Assembly (NCBI GenBank): GCA_963931865.1
Contig: OZ007505.1
Location: 1,884,577 to 1,948,576, forward strand
Source: Axinella damicornis
Taxonomy: Eukaryota > Porifera > Demospongiae > Axinellida > Axinellidae
Direction: 5' to 3'
DNA: 64,000 nt
The notes beneath the pieces are model-generated. The model saw only the letters and a program-made list of their open reading frames with translations. It had not been told where the DNA came from and made no database searches. Shown in pieces: positions 1-12,598 of this stretch (position 1 is the stretch's first letter; every line of letters begins with the position of its first letter). Both the position numbers and the translations under genes were made by a program.

Positions 1-244
1 GCCAACACCGTTGCTGCTTCATTGTCTCTCCGAGCAAGCATGGTATACAATGTGTGCTTGCCAAAATCGGTCACAAACGTACCACCATGCCAGAGAAGGC
101 AATTCAAGGCATGAAACAAAGCAATGGGAATGGGGCATCTGCATGATGGGTAGTGACATTGAAGAGCTGCTGAGCAAGTGGTGATAAAGCTTTCTTGAAT
201 TCTACACTGCTTCCAAATGGTATTGGTAAAGGATAATATAGGCT
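1..244 (-). pseudogene. Partial exon of unknown protein, frame broken
   Basis: Read on the minus strand, an acceptor (ATAG) just above position 244 opens a well-behaved frame starting SLYYPLPIPFGSSVEFKK. It runs to about position 140, where a run of four C's is followed by a stop in that frame. The neighbouring frame then carries on as protein-like sequence (HALNCLLWHGGTFVTDFGK and beyond) to the window edge. The two halves read as one exon with a one-base indel. I do not recognise the protein. Either the indel is an assembly error in a live gene, or this is a young pseudogene. The gene would continue off the left edge. Confidence 0.35.
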
Positions 245-599
245 CTATAGTCATTCTGTCCAGGAAGGGACATTCCTCCAAACCCACCTTGCATATATAT
301 AATAGAACATGCATTTTATTCGCATGTGCAAAATGAAATATTACTCACTGCAAATGATTTTGCAGTCTAGGTGTGATTTTCCTAAGTTGCAAATGTAGAT
401 ACTTGTATATATGCAGGTACATATGTACGTAGTAAAATCCACAGATGTCTTCATCATAACCTATTACCGTAAAGTTGTGCCTGACATTCAGCTAACTTAT
501 GCCTATAAGACATTTGGCATGTGTGTTCTCAGCAGTGCAAAAGCTTGTATATAATTATGTTGTTACAACATGCTGTATTTCTCCAATCTCATTGTACAG
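245..599. other. Non-coding spacer
   Basis: No supported coding exon. A first exon for the downstream P450 (hydrophobic anchor plus Pro-Gly-Pro hinge) was looked for here and not found. Confidence 0.5.
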
Positions 600-3500
600 C
601 TTCTACCTTGGACATGCTCTGGATATTATTAACGCACAAAGGAGGAATACAAATGTTGAAATACCGCTATCTGAGCACATTTATAGATGGTAAGAGGATG
701 AGGGTGTGTGCACTTTTGTTGTTTCTGACACTGTGACAATAACGCTCTGTATCCATTGGTTACCAGGCATAGAGGCTAAGATCTGCGATAATAATATTCA
801 CTGAGCAAGTTACGATGCCTTAATTTGTCAGTATTCCCATTGATTGAAGTCATACGAAGAGGTTTTGGCACACCTCCATGGACTTTGTGAGCATATATAG
901 GATCGCTTCGAATAGGATATACCATACCGCCTATTACAATGGTAACCAGTCGATGAAGAAAGCTGGTTTCCGTAACAACATAAAATGGCAAGTGCCCTCT
1001 TTGGAGAAAGGGTCCTTCTTGCTGTCTGGTAAGTGTAGCTCCCCATGCACTGTCTTTTGGCACACGTCGCTGGTAGTAATGTGTTTGCCGTATGACTACA
1101 ACTTCAGAAGCAGAGTCTCTACTCCCCAGACAGATGGACTGGGCCGGAACATATATCTAGCAAGCAAATACACTGAAGTTACAATTCCGGTGCTAACTGG
1201 TGATGCCCTAGCAATGAAACTCAGACAGTAGCTATAGTGTCAACAGCCTTCTCACTTTCCAATTTTATATACCATGAACCAGAACTTAGCAATCACCACT
1301 CTTCACTTTGTCATGACTAACATTTTAGCACTGACCAGCGGGCCCAACCAGAAGTTACTGCAGGTCTTCAGGGCAGCTAGAATTGTGATGCATGGAAGTG
1401 CCGATGTAGGGGGAAATAAATATTGACCCAGCCGAGATTTGAGTCACTTGTATACACACATACCGCTACAACTGGGCATGCAGAGGTGTGCAAATCAAAG
1501 GGTAGCACTGCCTAAATGTGTGAGTCTCTCCTCAGGCAACTTTGTTCCTAACTCTGCTGCTGGATGTATACACCAGGAATTTGAAGTTCTGTAGAGCAGC
1601 TCATGCTCAATGTTTGACCACACCTTGATCTCTAACAGTATGAATTGGCTTATTACATTCCTCAGGTATCTTGCTTGTAGTAAGAGTGAGGTTTATGTGG
1701 TCTTCCTGATTTGGAAAGAGATGGTGATCACCGTCAACCCTGACGATATCAAGGTAGCTTTAGCGCCACACTTTTGTAATCCACTCCCAGTGTAATTGGC
1801 TATGCAGGGCCATGTTCCAGGAGTTATTAATCACATCCCCCTTGGGTGAAATTTTGGAGTAATTGGAAGAACCACAGGCAAATAATAATTAGTCCCACAA
1901 TTCATCTATGCTTCAAGAAGCAAGTGTAGAGGAGGGGAACGATAAAGCCACATGCATCCCAAACGAACTAGATGTTATCGCTTTTCTCAGTAAGGAAGTA
2001 CTGCCCTGTTGTAATCCAAAACAGCAAACTTTAAGACAGACGCATAGTGTTGTAATGGCATTCTGTGTACAACAAAGCAGGGTTATCTCCTCAAAGCAGC
2101 CACGAGCAGTTTGCTATAGTGCTACTGGGTAGCATGACTAGCACCTGCACTCTCCAACATACTTCATTTCTGCTAGTGACGTTTGCCATGCCTTCACTCA
2201 GTTCTCACAGAATGTTAGCACTGATTCAGCAGCCATTTTCACCCATTGGTAGGGTGGACCAAATACGAGAACTTATTGTAATATTTTGCTATCACACTGA
2301 CTTGTACCAAAGGTGTGCAAAATAATAGCACACTTTTATGAATTTATGGGAGTTTTTGTTTAGACTACCAGGGTCGATTTAAACCATCTCAGCTCCAGCT
2401 GTACTGTTAATGATATTCTAGCAGTTACATGCATGCAAGGAGGTAGGAGGCATCCCAGGAATGCTGCAAGTAAACATCTCCTATTTCAGATAGGTCATGT
2501 TTCTGAATGAAGTGTTTGGAACACTATGTAGAGGTGCAGGCAGCGGCATACAAGCTCTTAGGAAACTCTATCTTAATAGGCCTAATGTCAGAGATCAAGG
2601 CTATTCAATTAGGCAGCACTTGTGTGAACACTCTCGGATTACCACAATCATGTAGTTGATGACCATGAGGCACCCAGCTGTAACTGAAGTGGTTAAAATT
2701 AATGTTTATGTAGGTACTATTGATGATAGCCGATGAACACACATTAAGATCTGAATTTTGGTGAAATAACTATGATTTATATATGCATGCAACTTTTGAT
2801 AAATTTGTATGTGGAACTTTAATGAGCTTTGTGTGGCTATTGCAATATGCTTGGCATTGTTGCTGACCACCCTGTGCATGTGCTAGCTGTCGTACCATTT
2901 CCTGTGGCTTATGTGACATATTCTGCACAGAATTTGATTATGGAGCCAAGGAATGGCAAGCCGGAGCTTTTCTTGCAAAACCTGAAATACCTGTATGGAG
3001 AGAGGTGAGTTTTCATACTGCTATCTTGCATGGGTATCAGATCCTTTCCTGCAGTTAATATACAATGCTTCAGACAGTACAGACTGGTTAGTTCTGTTGC
3101 AGTGAGCTCTCGATGCGATGAGAAAGAGACAGAACATACCTTCCAAGCTCTGTCCCGGATATATAGTCTTGGTACCAGACCCTCGCACTCGGGTCTGGTA
3201 CCGAGACTATCCCTGATACTGTGGTGGGATATATCATATGATAGCAAGAACAAGCAGGACCCTTCCCCTATGGGCGGTATCTATAATTGCAATAGAATTG
3301 ACCAACCCCACGTACCTACAACCACCCTTCTGTCAACCAGCCCTGCACCCTGCCTCCTTTAGCTCACGAGATGCCTGGTAGTGCCAGCCCTATACCTTGC
3401 CTCCTTTACGTAGCTCACGAGATGCCTGGTAGTGCCAGCCCTATACCCTGCCTCCTTTAGCTCACGAGATGCCTGGTAGTGCCAGCCCTATACCCTGCCT

Positions 3501-6500
3501 CCTTCAGCTCACGAGATGCCTGGTAGTGCCAGCCCTATACCCTGCCTCTATCAGCTCACGAGATGCCTGGTAGTGCTGCAAACAGTGGCACTATGCATGG
3601 TTGCAGAAAATCACACAATGGAACTCATTTACTTGGAAACGGCAAAGTAAAGGGCGTGGTCAATGATATTACGGCACATCCTCAGAAGCATGGCTTATGC
3701 ATGACAACCGTATTATTATAAGAATAAATTGGCTGATTTGTCGCTAAGCAACTCATACACAGCTTTATGTAATCATAGGTGTGGTAATTGAGAACTGGAA
3801 TGTTGCAACATAGGCTCCTACATATGTAATGTGTAGGAGCCTAGACGTCACTGAACTGGACTAACCAGTCACTAAACTAAACTGGACTAACCAGTCACTA
3901 AACTGGTCTAATGTCACTAAACTAGACGTCACTAAACTGGACTAACCAGTCACTAAACTGGTCTAACGTCACTAAACTAGACGTCACTAAACTGGACTAA
4001 CCAGTCTGTGCATGGGTTGTAGTACGTAATTGTAGCCAAAGGATGTGTATTAGAGTAGTAGGTGCTGACATAAGCATGCAGGGAAGTCAAATTAATGCTG
4101 ATGTTAGAAGCAATGTACTATCTGATCTCTGTGGTAGTTTGTAGTACATAACACCCCCATTATAGTGCACCTCTTCGATTTCTGATCATGAGATCTGGCT
4201 AAACTCACTTATCGAGAAGCAAGCACAGGCTTCCATTGATGTGTCTAGTACATTGTCCATGTATCCTCTCCCTTGTTGCTGCATCTCTGCAGGTTTCTTG
4301 GCAATGGGCTGTTCAGCATCCCAGACATTGAAAGTTGGAAACGTCGAAGGAGACTGTATGATCCTGCCTTCAAGAAAGGGTAAGCTACTTCAGTGAAAAT
4401 CATACACTGCAGCACTATAAGCTATCCCTTTTACCCTGAGTATCATGCAATACTGGACTTCTGCTTGTTTTATCTCCGCAGGTATCTGAAGAGTCTTGTA
4501 CCATCCTTCAATGGATGTGTAGACCAGTTTCTTGCCAGGCTGAGGCCACTGGCTGATGGCAGGACACAGGTGCCAATTTCTGACCACTTTGCCAATCTTG
4601 CACTGGAGGTGATCGGGAAGGTATACATAGAATCATAATGATACACGGATGAAGAATTTTGTAACTGTTAGGAACCATAGCACAATAACTGGACTTCAAC
4701 AACACCTCTATTCGGTGATAGTCCATGACCTCTCCACTTCACCCTCCCAGAATTACCAGTAGAGAGAGGTTACGTAGTAGCTATGTGTTCTGCATCGGTT
4801 TGGTTTTGGAACCAGCTGAATGCATACTCACGAATATCAAAATCTGTATGGCAGTATACTCTAAAGCATGAAATGTGTACATTGGTACACTAAGACATAA
4901 GTCAGTTATACATGCTGATGTTGTACTGTGATGCTATGGACGTGGGTGTGGTTAGGTGGAGCTTTGCATGTGATCATTTCTGCACTGCAAAATGTTCATG
5001 ACAAAGAAGACGAATAAAAGACGCCATCTATATTCTGCCTTGTGAACATTAGAGCGGGACAAAAGATACAGTTTTGCAAATCAAAGTGCAGTTACGTTTG
5101 CCAGGCACAGACGAGATGTTTTGCAGCCAAACAGATTGTTTTTTACACACATTTAGTTCTACTATGTGGTCACACTGACGTCCATACTACACTGATGCGA
5201 TACACTCGATCATGCTATAGGCAGGATTTGGCTCAGACTTCAGCCAAGGATGGTCCGATCATGACCTAGGACTGAAGAGACTAAAGGGAACAAGAAAGCT
5301 GTCATTCTTGGTGGATAACACACGCAAGGGCTTCGAAAAGGTGTTCATGTTTCCACTTCCCCAACTGTTGAAGGTGAGTGGTGACTCACACATTAGGCTT
5401 GAGGTTTGCAGTGGGTATAGGGAGGTAGATTACATAGGTGATGCATGAAGGTGGGAGTGCAGTGGCGGATCCAGGATTCTAAAAGGGGGTATCATGGGCC
5501 CGCTGGTAGCCGTAGGCATTGCACTGAGGCGCTGTGTGTGTTCACAGCAGTATCTGTTCCATGTAGAGCGCAGAAAAAACTGTTATTGGGAAGGGGTCCC
5601 GTATACTGCTTCTACGTTGGTGCACAATTCCTTAGCATGCAGCCAGTACAAAGCAAAGACCTCATTATCATTGCCACTATAAGTCAAAATGGTGGATGGC
5701 TTGATGTTTCTTCACGATCTGCTTGTACATGTATACACACACCTTTAAATTATTCTCACAAAGGGGGGTAAAACCATGGATCTACCACCCAGTAGAGTGA
5801 TGAGAATTTGAGAATTAAGCTATAGATCACCAAAGAATGTCTTCCTTGCAGTATCTGCATCCCTATGAAGTTGAGGGATATAGAGAGACAACAAGAGCCA
5901 TTAGAAGCATTGGGAGGGACTGCATCAAGAAGCGAATCAAGGCCATGGAGCATGGAGAGCCACCTTGCAATGACATCCTGGCACACATTATTGAAGTTAT
6001 CAGTGAGACTATACAATTACAAGGAGGTAGAAAATAACAGCTGTGTAATCGGGAGATCCAGAAAACAAATTGTGCTACTGAAATGCCAAAATAGCTACAT
6101 AGCTATAAACGGATTTATCCGAGAATGCATGCAGACGAGGCATAGTCATGATGGTATTTATTATGGGGACCACATGTAGTGGAAGAGGCAATCCGTGTTG
6201 AGGAGGCAGTGCCGATTTGCTTGTAGGTGCTGCCATTGAAGTTGGAAATTGTTGGGGGGCTGCTAGCCAAATCAGCATGTCTTTATTATAGGCATGTTTT
6301 GCTTACATCATGATTCAGAAACTGGAGAGCACACTGATCTTGAGGACCTTGTGGATGATTTTGCCACCTTCTATGTTGCAGGTAGGCCTATACCCTTGTC
6401 TTAGGTGTTCCCTTTCATTTCCTGTATGGCATTTAGTATCTGTGGTGAGCCGCTTTAATTAAAAGTCATGTAATACAGCAAAGCGGATCGACTTGCAGCA

Positions 6501-8392
6501 TGTCTACAGTGCATGCATGCATGTATTGTAATTGCAGAGTTGAACTACTATTCATTCATTGCACAGGTCAGGAGACAACAGCGAACCTGCTGTCCTTTTC
6601 ACTGGCACTTGTGGAGCTTCATCCTCACGTGCTGGAGAGGTATACTAATGTAGCAGCAAGTCCAGCGTCATTCCAGGACATCCCTATAGCCTTGTTCTCA
6701 GAGCTTCCCGTCCCATGCAGTTATTGCAGCTTTGTTGGAAGCCAATTTAACCCACACCACCATAGATCACTTTTTGATTACCAACATGATTGTTAAATTA
6801 CCATGCCTATTACATCACAGTTAGCCGGACAGGCCATAGGATTAGGTAGCTACGTATGTGTAACCTGGTACTGAGGAGTAACAATAACAATCACTTCTCT
6901 TGCTGTCACTAAGCTACACCCCGGGATCCAATAGCTATATATAACTTTTCATGTTGTACAAGTACCACATCTCTGCATCAGTTATGTGAATAAGTTATCC
7001 CTTTGAGTGTTTGCATTTCGAATCACACCCTTGAGTTTATACATGTAGTTGGTGCTATACACAACCTAGCTAATAATGTGGTGAGAGTAATTACCCCTTT
7101 GCGTTCACGTTAGCATAAATACTTGCAGACTTCTATCAGAAATTGATGAGGTGTTGGGAGATAAAGAGCATGTCGGTGTTGAAGACTTGGAGCAGCTGCA
7201 GTACACTGAACAGGTACATCAATGCTCTTACACTGTTAGAGTGGTTGTTGCACATGTGAGGCTACATGCATGAGCATTGCACCAGTGGAGTTAACCTCTT
7301 TCCCAGGCACTTGCCTGGGAACGAGGCTACAGTGGAGTTGGTGATGAGTGCTTGGATGTGTCTCTGTGCAATTGCTGATGCATCTTCATAATTACACTCT
7401 AATTCCTGCAGGTGCTGCTGGAGGCCCTTCGTCTGTATCCACCAGTGCCTGCAATCAGTAAATGTGCTAAGAATGGTGGGGTGACTCTCAGTGGCTACCA
7501 CATACCAGAAGGCACCCACATATCAGTATGTTTCTGTGTGCAACTATGGTGGGTACAGTGGAACCCCGATCCATTCTGGACACCTTGGGACCTCAAGAAG
7601 TGTCCTGATTACAGGGGTTCCCTCATTTCAGGGGTTTGGAATGCAGGGGTTCCACTGTAGTCACATAGATCAGTAATGTTTGTATTTCACTGCAGCTCCC
7701 CACAGGAATTTTGTGCCACATGCCTGAGTACTTTGACGATCCAGAAAACTTTGATCCCTCCCGCTTTAACCCTGACAGAGAGAAGTAAGAAATTGGATGA
7801 TTAACTTGTGACACTTATGAATGTTGATGGAGATGCCAATTAAGTGAAAGGTCAACCCATGGACCAATCTCATCCCCAGGCTCTTTCCCACTCCGCTTTT
7901 TTTTTTAACCACATACATGACCTTTGAACTAAGCGAAGCTTAATGAGGTCAACCCACTTTGCTTCCCTCAGGTCAAAAGTCAGATATGTAGTTGAGAAAA
8001 CAGAGCAGAAGAGAGCCTGTAGAGGGTTATTTCTTTCTTTCTTCACTATTGCAACATTTCCTGTATAAATTGCACATCCAGGCCCAGTTCCTTTGTCTTC
8101 TTCCCATTTGGTATTGGTCACCGATCGTGCATTGGAAACCACTTTTCACTGGTGAGATTTCATCCTCTCCTTGTGTATGCTGAAGATGGGATACATGCTT
8201 TCCAACTACCTATAATTACATCATAGCTAGTATTGCACCCTTGCCCAATAGATAGAAACAAAGATTGTACTTGCAAGATTCCTGCAGACCTTCAAGGCCA
8301 CCCTCCCTGGCGACTACAAGCTTGTTGCTACAGGTAACCTTGTGCTCAAGCCAACAGGCACTTTGCCATGTGCATTGGAGTGCAGGAAGTGA
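600..8392 (+). CDS. CYP46A1-like: Cytochrome P450, CYP46 (cholesterol 24-hydroxylase)-like, lacking first exon
   Basis: Fourteen exons join with perfect phase: 600-689, 1666-1753, 2931-3004, 4293-4379, 4482-4620, 5221-5373, 5852-6002, 6292-6381, 6567-6639, 7129-7213, 7412-7525, 7696-7784, 8082-8151, 8252-8392 (TGA), about 481 residues. P450 landmarks appear in order: helix-C WKRRRRLYDPAF; the oxygen-activating I-helix AGQETTAN, split between the exons ending 6381 and starting 6567; ExxR as EALR (7412 exon); a PERF-region equivalent FDPSRFNPDR (7696 exon); and the heme-cysteine loop FPFGIGHRSCIG (8082 exon). Order, spacing and local wording match CYP46A1 best, including the LKP...C.L C-terminus. 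Such enzymes are ER-membrane monooxygenases acting on sterols; the substrate here is unknown. The N-terminal membrane anchor and PGP hinge are missing, presumably on an exon outside the window. Membership of another CYP3/4-clan family is possible. Confidence 0.85.
3164..3209. mobile_element. Short foldback element (TAGTCT...AGACTA)
   Basis: A 46-bp near-perfect inverted repeat with GGTACCAGACC arms in a P450 intron. Its ends resemble the TAGTCTCG foldback family seen elsewhere in the window. The flanking 9-mers do not match clearly. A degenerate relative lies at about 11000-11060. Confidence 0.45.
3340..3575. repeat. Minisatellite, 47-bp unit, about 5 copies
   Basis: Tandem copies beginning AGCTCACGAGATGCCTGG at 3361, 3412, 3459, 3506 and 3553, in a P450 intron. 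The first unit is slightly longer. Confidence 0.85.
3843..4012. repeat. Tandem repeat of ACTAAACTGGACTAACCAGTC blocks
   Basis: Short blocks (ACTAAACTGGACTAACCAG, GGTCTAACGTC, ACTAAACTAGACGTC) alternate as a higher-order unit of roughly 60 bp, about 2.5 copies, in a P450 intron. Confidence 0.75.
5460..5791. mobile_element. Non-autonomous DNA transposon, possibly hAT-like
   Basis: The left end CAGTGGCGGATCCAGGATTC and a degenerate inverted partner ending near 5790 (GGATCTACCACCC on the plus strand) bracket about 330 bp with no coding capacity, inside a P450 intron. The CAGTGGCGGATCCAG terminus is a type I know from hAT-related elements in many animals. The right arm is imperfect, so the boundary is approximate. 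Confidence 0.4.
7304..7335. mobile_element. Remnant of TAGCCTCGTTCCCAG foldback family
   Basis: A short inverted repeat (CCCAGGCA...TGCCTGGGAACGAGGCTA) in a P450 intron. The right end is intact and the left end degenerate. Confidence 0.45.
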
Positions 8393-9699
8393 AATGATTG
8401 GATACAGCTCAATTGAACTCGTTATGACCTAGGATGGATTTGTTATGTCTACCTTTGCATGTCTGTAATTAGACAGTAATGTTGCTGCAACTCCACTGAA
8501 TAATGTTTTTGCTTATGATCTGATGCTGTAAGTTACTCTTTGCATTATTTTATTGATGTATAGGGATTATCTTAGCTGTTTGGTACAGCATAACATTATT
8601 GTATTATTATACTGTTCTCTGTTCCTCAAAATAGAGAAGCTAGTTACTGAGTAGCAACATCTTATTGGCTCATTGTTTGATGAAGTAGATATGCATTAAT
8701 CACATCTGCTGGCCATGGCTGCAACCATAAACTCAGTACGCTCAGTGTAGGGACTTATATGTAGAGGTATGTGAATCGTAATTGCACTATCGATTAACCA
8801 ATTACACAAGTAGCTTTTTCAGTACAGTGGGTTCATGAGCTCTGATGTTACAATCCATATAGTGGGCTAAAGGCCATGTGTGACACATTGTCGTAGAAAT
8901 ACCTGTATCCTAATAGCCCTTCCAATGGAAGCCACATGCATGCTCAGCCTCTAACATATGCAGTATCTTAAGCTTCACGTGGAGCTAACAGCGTACCGGG
9001 AAGCTACTTTATGAACTGGTCCTGGTATTGAGACCAAGCGTGTAAGGAGTTCTCATGAATTTCATTAAGGCACAGGTTTTGCAATCCAATTTACTGAAAC
9101 TTAGTGATCAATTTAGAGCAAAAATTGCTTTGTTGTCCTCAAATTAAATATGGATTCTACTAGTGACCATTATTGTTCTATCTAGTGAAGGAGTTTATAC
9201 TTCAGTCTGTATGCAACAGGTTACTGCGGGTGCATCTGACTTGTGTACATGTACATAGCTATAGAATGTAGGTTGGGTGCACTGGTACATGTACGTCCCC
9301 CGAGTCTTGATTCGAATCGATGACGCGTCATTACAGATGTTTACTTGATAAGTGCACAATGTTGCATGTAAGGGTGAGCCCCACCCACCAAAATGGATTT
9401 TCGGTGCGCTTTCATCCGGATCCAAGGATTCCAAACATTCATCTCTGATCGAAAACGTTTTGCAAGTTATATCTGCATGTATACAGCCTTTGAAGTCCTT
9501 GTAACTGCTTAAGAATAACGATCTGCCACTGCTGCCAGTGCAAGCAAAGTAAGCGCCGGAATGTTATGACATCTACACTGCTGGCGCCTATCGTGAACAG
9601 TGCCAGTGAATCATTCTCGATCGGGGCATTCATTCTAGAGGAGGCCCGACCACACACAGCTCAAATCTAACGTCCAGCTTGTAATCTGTGGTCTACATA
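8393..9699. other. Intergenic, nothing recognised
   Basis: P450 3' untranslated sequence followed by spacer. No open frame with protein-like composition and no clear repeat. Confidence 0.6.
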
Positions 9700-10395
9700 A
9701 TGAGCAAAGTTATTAACTTCCTTAGACGTGTTGTATTCATGATCTCTCTCGCCCAGGCTAGGGCTCTAGACTTTGAAGCAGAACATGCCGCGCTCTCCAC
9801 AGGAACGGAGACGTTTCGATCGGCTGCTTCTGGTGGGATTGCTGTTAATCTGCAGCCAAATGACTATCTTATGTGGTCATTTCCCACCAATTCTTCCTGT
9901 GATGTATCGGTGACGACTGTCCGATACTCCAATGACGGTGACTCCGATGTCGTCGAACTGAAACTGGATGAATTTATCGTTGGAAGATTTACAGCAGTTG
10001 GTTTTCCACAAGGAGGTGACCGGTGGAATGTGTTTGACAACACAAATGTAATTGGCGACCCAGTGACTTTGCCATCTGGTCAGCACACACTAAAACTTCT
10101 TGTCGTAACAGGTGACACTCAGGGTGTTGAAATAGACTTGGTTACCCTGAGTGGTTCTTGTGTTCAAGTTGGCAGTGTGCCTCCTACTCAGGAGCTAATT
10201 GAAGAAAGCATTACTGGGTCAACCGATGGTAATTCTGGGCCAATTGCTGGTGTGATCGTTGGCCTTGTGATATTCGTAGCATTACTTGCCTCTGCTGGAA
10301 TCGGTACTGTATTTTTATGCTACAGGAGATATCGATGTCAGAGGCATGATGTGCAAGGGAGGGAGATAGGGGGTGCACCTCTTCAAGTAAGCTAG
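9700..10395 (+). CDS. Single-pass membrane protein with one CBM6/35-like domain
   Basis: The start is the ATG at 9700, which gives a signal peptide (residues 1-22, hydrophobic VVFMISLAQA). One beta-sandwich of carbohydrate-binding-module style follows: FEAEHA near residue 25, paired strands with RYSNDGDSDVVEL, a tryptophan at 109 and VEIDLVTL near 143-150. A linker, one transmembrane helix (182-208) and a basic tail (CYRRYRCQRH) complete it. The domain matches those of the minus-strand gene at 12809-14410. The stop at 10393-10395 follows CTTCAA|GTAAGC, a good donor. An alternative splice to an acceptor before 10805 would replace the last two residues with an Ala-rich tail ending at 10912. An AATAAA at 10751 supports the unspliced form. 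Sugar binding is inferred. Confidence 0.75.
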   Translation: MSKVINFLRRVVFMISLAQARALDFEAEHAALSTGTETFRSAASGGIAVNLQPNDYLMWSFPTNSSCDVSVTTVRYSNDGDSDVVELKLDEFIVGRFTAVGFPQGGDRWNVFDNTNVIGDPVTLPSGQHTLKLLVVTGDTQGVEIDLVTLSGSCVQVGSVPPTQELIEESITGSTDGNSGPIAGVIVGLVIFVALLASAGIGTVFLCYRRYRCQRHDVQGREIGGAPLQVS

Positions 10396-10750
10396 TGTTA
10401 CAGTATATACATCATGTTAGCATGTATACTAGGTGTCAACTGTAATTTTACTGGACTGCCAAAAACTGTGACACAATAATCAAAACAAGCAGGTATAACT
10501 AACAAGCAGAGCATAATTATGATAATTATTACAGAGTATTAATTTGCACCTGAACTCATTGCTTGTGACTTGCTATGCTTACCACTGCACAGAGTGAACT
10601 ATAGACGAGATGCGGTCCCATAAAATGCTCCATGCTTTGCTCACCACATAGTTACGTACATACCAGACATAAGATAAAACTGCTGTACAGCAACTGGTGC
10701 ATCAGTATGCACAAGTCTAGTATAGCACCATTGTTAGTATCGATCTGTAC

Positions 10751-10756
10751 AATAAA
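10751..10756 (+). promoter_or_regulatory. Polyadenylation signal AATAAA
   Basis: Canonical hexamer about 355 bp after the stop of the 9700 gene. It lies before the possible alternative last exon at 10805-10912. Confidence 0.4.
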
Positions 10757-11077
10757 TTATTCACTTCAGTTGCAACATGTGTTCTTATATACCCATGGAT
10801 ACAGAATCAGGCAGTTGCCAGAGGTGCTGCGAGAAACTCTGATAGTAACAATCCATCACCACAAGAAGCTGACAGTGCTTGTGCTGGTGCTGCTGCTCTG
10901 TTGTGCTACTGACTGACAGTAACTGTTCATACATGTACACCTTGCAATTGCTTAATTAGTTTCTTGTCCTGTTATGACTTAAATCCAAGAAAAAAAAACT
11001 AGTTGGTACTAGACCCTCGCGCACACACGCACAGCAGAGAGTCGAGTCTGGTACTATTAAAGATGGGACTTAGCTTC

Positions 11078-11140
<63 letters not shown>

Positions 11141-11162
11141 CATCATCATCATCATCATCATC
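11078..11162. repeat. (GAT)n running into (ATC)n
   Basis: About 21 GAT triplets are followed directly by about 7 ATC/CAT triplets, so the tract is an inverted trinucleotide repeat that can fold into a hairpin. Any Asp/His reading frame through it is an artefact. Confidence 0.9.
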
Positions 11163-11869
11163 GGCCTACCAAAGTTGTTTTTGTCAGTCTAGACTCCCGT
11201 TCATTGAAGCAGAAAGTGTAAATGCTTTGTTAAGTGGAGGTCACTAGTGAGTCAACCCATGGTCAACACATGAATCTCATTAGTTATTAGCTAGCTTCTC
11301 TAACAGCTATTAATGTGGCATGCATGCACTTTTCAGAACAAAACACCTTTTAGTGGGTTTAGGGCCAACTTTTGGAGGCTCTGGTCCTAGTTAGGCTCTG
11401 GTCCTCAAAAGAAATCACATTGCTGGTGTGTGATATGTACAACCATTCAGATCCAGTCCAAGATGCTTGGAGGGACCCTTCAATTGTAGTTTGTAGCTAC
11501 TTAGCTTCCATAATGATAAAAGCAGAGCAACATGGAACCATGTATCATCATACCACAGCCCACCACGTGTCCCTAAGGATCTGAAGAGCTGTCTGTCTGT
11601 GCTATTAGAAACCCAAGTAGGAAGCTAACGTTTACAGCACTGTCAGCTGAGAGTGCGCTTTACCAACAGTTTTAGTGGCACTAGCAAGAAGGTCTGACAA
11701 TTAATAGTACCATTTACTATAGTCGCATATTATTAAGCAACACTGCAGTAACGAGATCTGCACTTAGCTTTCACCTAATGGGAAGCATCCTTCATTTGAA
11801 ATTAAAGCTTTTCCACTCTGAAAATGTCAGAGTTTCTGGAAGAACACTCCAGCACTTAATAGTAGCTTT

Positions 11870-11992
11870 GGGCATGAATCTTGTTCCCTCTGAACAAGAT
11901 TATGCCCCAAGCTAACTCCTGGGAACAAGATTAGCTATGCCCTAAGCTATCTCCTGGGAACAAGATTAGCTATGCCCCAAGCTACTCATTAT
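11870..11992. repeat. Tandem repeat, about 35-bp unit, 3 copies
   Basis: Copies of TCCTGGGAACAAGATTAGC followed by TATGCCCCAAGCTA; the first copy has diverged. Confidence 0.75.
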
Positions 11993-12592
11993 TAAGTGCT
12001 GAGAACCAAACTGCATGCCAGGGGTCAAGTTGTTTGGGTCTGGGAATGAGACTATAGCTACTTGGGGCAAGAGCCAAACCTGCACCTAATTAGCACTAAC
12101 AGCAAGTGAGCTGCACTCAATAATTCAGGGTTGTTGTAATGGTTGTAATGGATTACAATTTCCTCTGTAATTGTATATTGATGATAATTATTTTGTCTTG
12201 AGTAGTTGCAATTGTAGTTGATTACCTTGTAGTTGAAGCTCAACTACACAATAGCTACTGCTATTGGCCATGGCCCAATATTGTACTACTATATACCGCC
12301 CTACCAAGCCATGAATAATATTGACCTCCAGTACACCGAGCATGTGTTGTTGAAACTTAATATTTATATTGTGTGTAATTCTGCTTGCAGAATAGAAATA
12401 AAATTTAATTAGAAACAGCTGGACACACTAAACTACTTATTCACAAAACAGCAACTACAGAAAGGAAAAATGGGGAGAAAAACATAAAAATAGTACACAC
12501 AAAGTAAAATAATACAAAAATACAAACAAACAACTTGAAGGGGCACAAAAAACAAAAATTGTAATCATAATTGTAATTGTGTGAAATTTAAA

Positions 12593-12598
12593 TTTATT
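12593..12598 (-). promoter_or_regulatory. Polyadenylation signal AATAAA (minus strand)
   Basis: TTTATT on the plus strand, about 210 bp past the stop of the minus-strand three-domain gene. Confidence 0.4.

Noticed and set aside
878..1231. Open frame of 117 codons in the first P450 intron
   Set aside because: No P450-like motif and it does not connect in phase to the exons at 600-689 or 1666-1753.
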